DNA of 8,170 nt from Fimbriimonadaceae bacterium. GTDB taxonomy: Bacteria; Armatimonadota; Fimbriimonadia; Fimbriimonadales; Fimbriimonadaceae. The position numbers and the translations under genes are program-made. Of this stretch, positions 6,319 through 8,170 are shown piece by piece. The stretch is from contig JAKRSE010000324.1 in NCBI GenBank assembly GCA_022402505.1, positions 1-8,170 of the forward strand, read 5' to 3'. The notes beneath the pieces are model-generated. The model was not told the DNA's origin. It ran no database searches and saw nothing but the letters and a program-made list of their open reading frames with translations. Positions within the stretch are counted from its first letter, which is position 1, and the number at the start of each line of letters is the position of its first letter.

Positions 6319-7725
6319 ATGACGGAAAGGGACCTCGGTTCGAATGATGTGCCGCCGGCGCCGCCCCGCCTGCCCCGGGACCTTTCGGGCTGGGTGGCGA
6401 CCGCTCTGCTGGCCTCCCTGCTCATCTCGCTGGCCGTCTGGCAGTGGGCCTCGCCCGACCGTCCGGCCGAACCGAACGGCGAAGCTCCGCCGCCCCTGCC
6501 CGCCCTCGGGGTGCAGGACGAGGCCCAGCTCAAGATGATGGCCGTCCTGCTGACCCTCCCCGGAGGAGAGGTTCAGGCTCGGCCGCAGATCGCCGCCGCC
6601 GCCCGTCAGGCAGCTCGTGAGGCGAACCTGGATGAATCCGGAGCCTACGTCGCCCTGCTCCTGGCCCGAATGGCAGGCGAACCGGCTCCCCAGAAGGTGG
6701 TCGAGCTGCTGGGCGAGAGCAAGAGTCGCATCACCAAGGAGGCAGCGGTCCTGCTGACGGCCGAGAATCCCGACCCCGTCCTCCTCGCCCGCCTGACCGA
6801 AGAGGTCGCCCCGGATTCGGTCAGCAGTCGGATCCTGCGGGCCGAGCTGAAGGAGGAGGCTGGGCGGCCGAACCCCTACGAAGGGGTGATCGATCCCATT
6901 CAGGCCTTCTGGCTGATGGCGGTCCTGCTCGGTGCGGCCTTCGCGGTGGCCCTGGGCGTGATCGCCTTGATCCTGATGGGGACCCAGCATGCCCGGGGCA
7001 CATGGGTCACCCGACGGCTGGACACCGCCCCGACCCTGCCCGATGCCGACCGGTTCGCCTTTCGATTCGCCGCCTTCTTCGTCTTCTTTGTGCTGGCCTC
7101 CGTCGTGGCGGGCCCGGTGCTGGGGGTGCTCCGTGCGATTCCGCCGCTGGGGGGTCTGGGGGTGGCCCTGCCGGGCATCCTGACTTTCGTTCTCGTGGCG
7201 CTTTTCCTTCGGGTTCCGATGCGCAACCGGGCCGATTCGCTCCGCTCGGTGTTCGGCGGAAGGTTCGAATGGCGGCATGTCTGGGTGGGAATCGGCGGCT
7301 TTCTCGCCAATCTCCCGCTGCTGCTCGTCGTCGTCTTTCTGGTGACGGCCATGAGCGCTCCTTTCGCGGGACGGGTTCCGGCTCCGTCGCACCCGATCAA
7401 TGAGATCCTGACCCAGGGGGTCTGGGCGGTGATTGGGAGCTTTCTCGCGGCGGCGATCATGGCTCCCTTGCTGGAAGAGCTGACGTTTCGCGGTCTTCTC
7501 TTTCCGGCCCTGACGCGGATCATGCCCGTCTTCGGAGCGCTCGCCCTGCAGGGGTTCGTCTTTGCGGCGATCCACCCGCAGGGCCCGCTCGCCTGGCCGA
7601 TGCTGATGATGGTCGGCATGGTCGCCGGATTCGTCGCCTGGAAGGAAGGCTCGCTCTGGCCGGCGGTCGTGATGCATGCCGCCCACAACGGCTGCATCCT
7701 GATCCTGGCGCTCAGCCTGTCATGA
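6319..7725 (+). CDS. CPBP-family intramembrane metalloprotease (CAAX protease / Abi-like) with long N-terminal insert
   Basis: From ATG 6319 the protein has 468 residues. All three CPBP motifs are intact near the C-terminus: EELTFRG (Glu386, Glu387, Arg391), FVFAAIH (His419) and HAAHN (His453, Asn457), which form the active site in the CPBP/Rce1-like fold. Membrane segments are seen at about 23-41, 193-221, 246-268, 278-298, 318-343, 365-383, 401-419, 423-441 and 446-466. Between the first two lies a soluble, Ala/Leu/Glu-rich stretch of about 150 residues (43-192) that looks helical and is not part of the usual family core, which is nearer 200-300 residues. Substrates of bacterial members are mostly unknown; roles include peptide processing and self-immunity. 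AAGGA supports this start, although ATGs at 6304 and 6307 are also in frame. The stop overlaps the next gene's start as ATGA, so the two are probably co-translated. Confidence 0.9.
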   Translation: MTERDLGSNDVPPAPPRLPRDLSGWVATALLASLLISLAVWQWASPDRPAEPNGEAPPPLPALGVQDEAQLKMMAVLLTLPGGEVQARPQIAAAARQAAREANLDESGAYVALLLARMAGEPAPQKVVELLGESKSRITKEAAVLLTAENPDPVLLARLTEEVAPDSVSSRILRAELKEEAGRPNPYEGVIDPIQAFWLMAVLLGAAFAVALGVIALILMGTQHARGTWVTRRLDTAPTLPDADRFAFRFAAFFVFFVLASVVAGPVLGVLRAIPPLGGLGVALPGILTFVLVALFLRVPMRNRADSLRSVFGGRFEWRHVWVGIGGFLANLPLLLVVVFLVTAMSAPFAGRVPAPSHPINEILTQGVWAVIGSFLAAAIMAPLLEELTFRGLLFPALTRIMPVFGALALQGFVFAAIHPQGPLAWPMLMMVGMVAGFVAWKEGSLWPAVVMHAAHNGCILILALSLS

Positions 7726-8170
7726 AGCGGATCCACCTGGACTGGGCGGCCGGGGCCCCGTTGCTGGCGGATGCTTCACGGGCGATGGAGCCCTGGCTGG
7801 AAGACCGCCCGGCGAACGCTTCCTCGCTTCATGCCGACGGCCGTCAGGCCCGCGCCGCCATCGACGAAGCTCGGGAGGCCTGCGCCGAGGCTGCCGGCTG
7901 CCTCTTCGGTGAGTTCCTCTTCACTTCCGGCGGGACCGAGTCGGATAATGCCGCGATCTTGGGAGCAGCCCTCGCCGCTCCCGATTCTCGACGCCGAATT
8001 CTGCTGGGCGCGGCCGAGCATCATGCCGTCCTCCATACCCGGCCGATGCTGGAAAGGCTCGGCTTCCGGGTCGATCTGGTCCCGGTGGATCGCCGCGGCT
8101 CGCCGAGAATCGCGGACCTCGCCGACCTGCTCGCGGAACTCGCCCATGTTCCACAGTTGCCCATACCAGT
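7722..8170 (+). CDS. Cysteine desulfurase, NifS/IscS-type class V aminotransferase (partial, C-terminus off right edge)
   Basis: The 149 visible codons begin MKRIHLDWAAGAP and give a good N-terminal half of a PLP-dependent cysteine desulfurase, which takes sulfur from cysteine for Fe-S clusters, tRNA thiolation or cofactors. Visible family marks are the LD-x-AA start (6-10), NASSLHADGRQAR (32-44, cf. NPSS-x-H-x-x-G), FTSGGTESDNAAI (67-79, binding the PLP phosphate) and AEHHAV (98-103), whose His100 matches the histidine that stacks on PLP in IscS. PVDRRG (about 124-129) matches the usual PVD-x-x-G. The PLP lysine and the active-site cysteine lie beyond the window, so subtype (IscS, NifS, SufS) cannot be told. 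The gene starts by ATGA overlap with the CPBP gene and has no ribosome site of its own. The last few residues (HVPQLPIPV) match the family less well. Confidence 0.9.
   Translation, partial: MKRIHLDWAAGAPLLADASRAMEPWLEDRPANASSLHADGRQARAAIDEAREACAEAAGCLFGEFLFTSGGTESDNAAILGAALAAPDSRRRILLGAAEHHAVLHTRPMLERLGFRVDLVPVDRRGSPRIADLADLLAELAHVPQLPIP

Noticed and set aside
6223..7686. 487-residue open frame on the minus strand opposite the CPBP gene
   Set aside because: Gln/Arg/Asp/His-rich translation without structure-like pattern; the plus strand holds intact CPBP motifs and membrane helices.
1..8170. Search by eye for tRNA or rRNA genes, CRISPR repeats, insertion-sequence ends and attachment sites
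   Set aside because: Nothing with the needed conserved sequence or repeated spacing was seen; coding genes fill nearly all of the window.

Overview
The window is GC-rich, tightly packed bacterial DNA. The best clue to the organism is a pseudopilin (minus strand, 6212 down to 5529). Its leader FTLIELLVVIAIIAIL, followed by FPVFARAKEKAEQIRCL and a YLADWDDRLP segment, is the style seen in large pseudopilin families of Armatimonadota (Fimbriimonadia-like) and, less closely, Planctomycetota. Two lipoproteins with clear lipoboxes and a probable LptC (lipopolysaccharide export) point to a cell with an outer membrane. I infer an armatimonadote with moderate confidence.

Minus strand, positions 6212 down to 1, reads as one probable transcription unit of envelope and surface genes: (a) the pseudopilin, whose frame is interrupted by a TAG at 5529-5531 but stays coding-like for another 43 codons to a TGA at 5397-5399; (b) a 440-residue lipoprotein with two carboxypeptidase-regulatory-like domains and fibronectin-like sequence; (c) a 902-residue secreted protein whose N-terminal third looks like a zinc metallopeptidase with its active site lost; (d) a 289-residue lipoprotein with three beta-sandwich-like repeats, starting at TTG and overlapping the stop of (c) by 4 nt; (e) the N-terminal part of an LptC-like protein that begins 23 nt inside (d) and runs off the left edge. 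Gaps are about 54, 24, -4 and -23 nt, so the genes are probably co-transcribed and partly translationally coupled.

Plus strand, 6304 to 8170, is a second, divergent unit: a CPBP-family (Abi/CAAX-protease-like) membrane protein with all three active-site motifs and an unusual long insert after its first membrane helix, then, overlapping by ATGA, the N-terminal 149 codons of a NifS/IscS-type cysteine desulfurase that leaves the window on the right.

The roughly 90-bp region 6213-6303 is the only real intergenic space and probably holds the divergent promoters. I saw no tRNA, rRNA, CRISPR array, insertion sequence or convincing terminator. The most noteworthy items are the in-frame TAG inside the pseudopilin gene and the predicted dead-peptidase surface protein encoded between two cell-surface lipoproteins.
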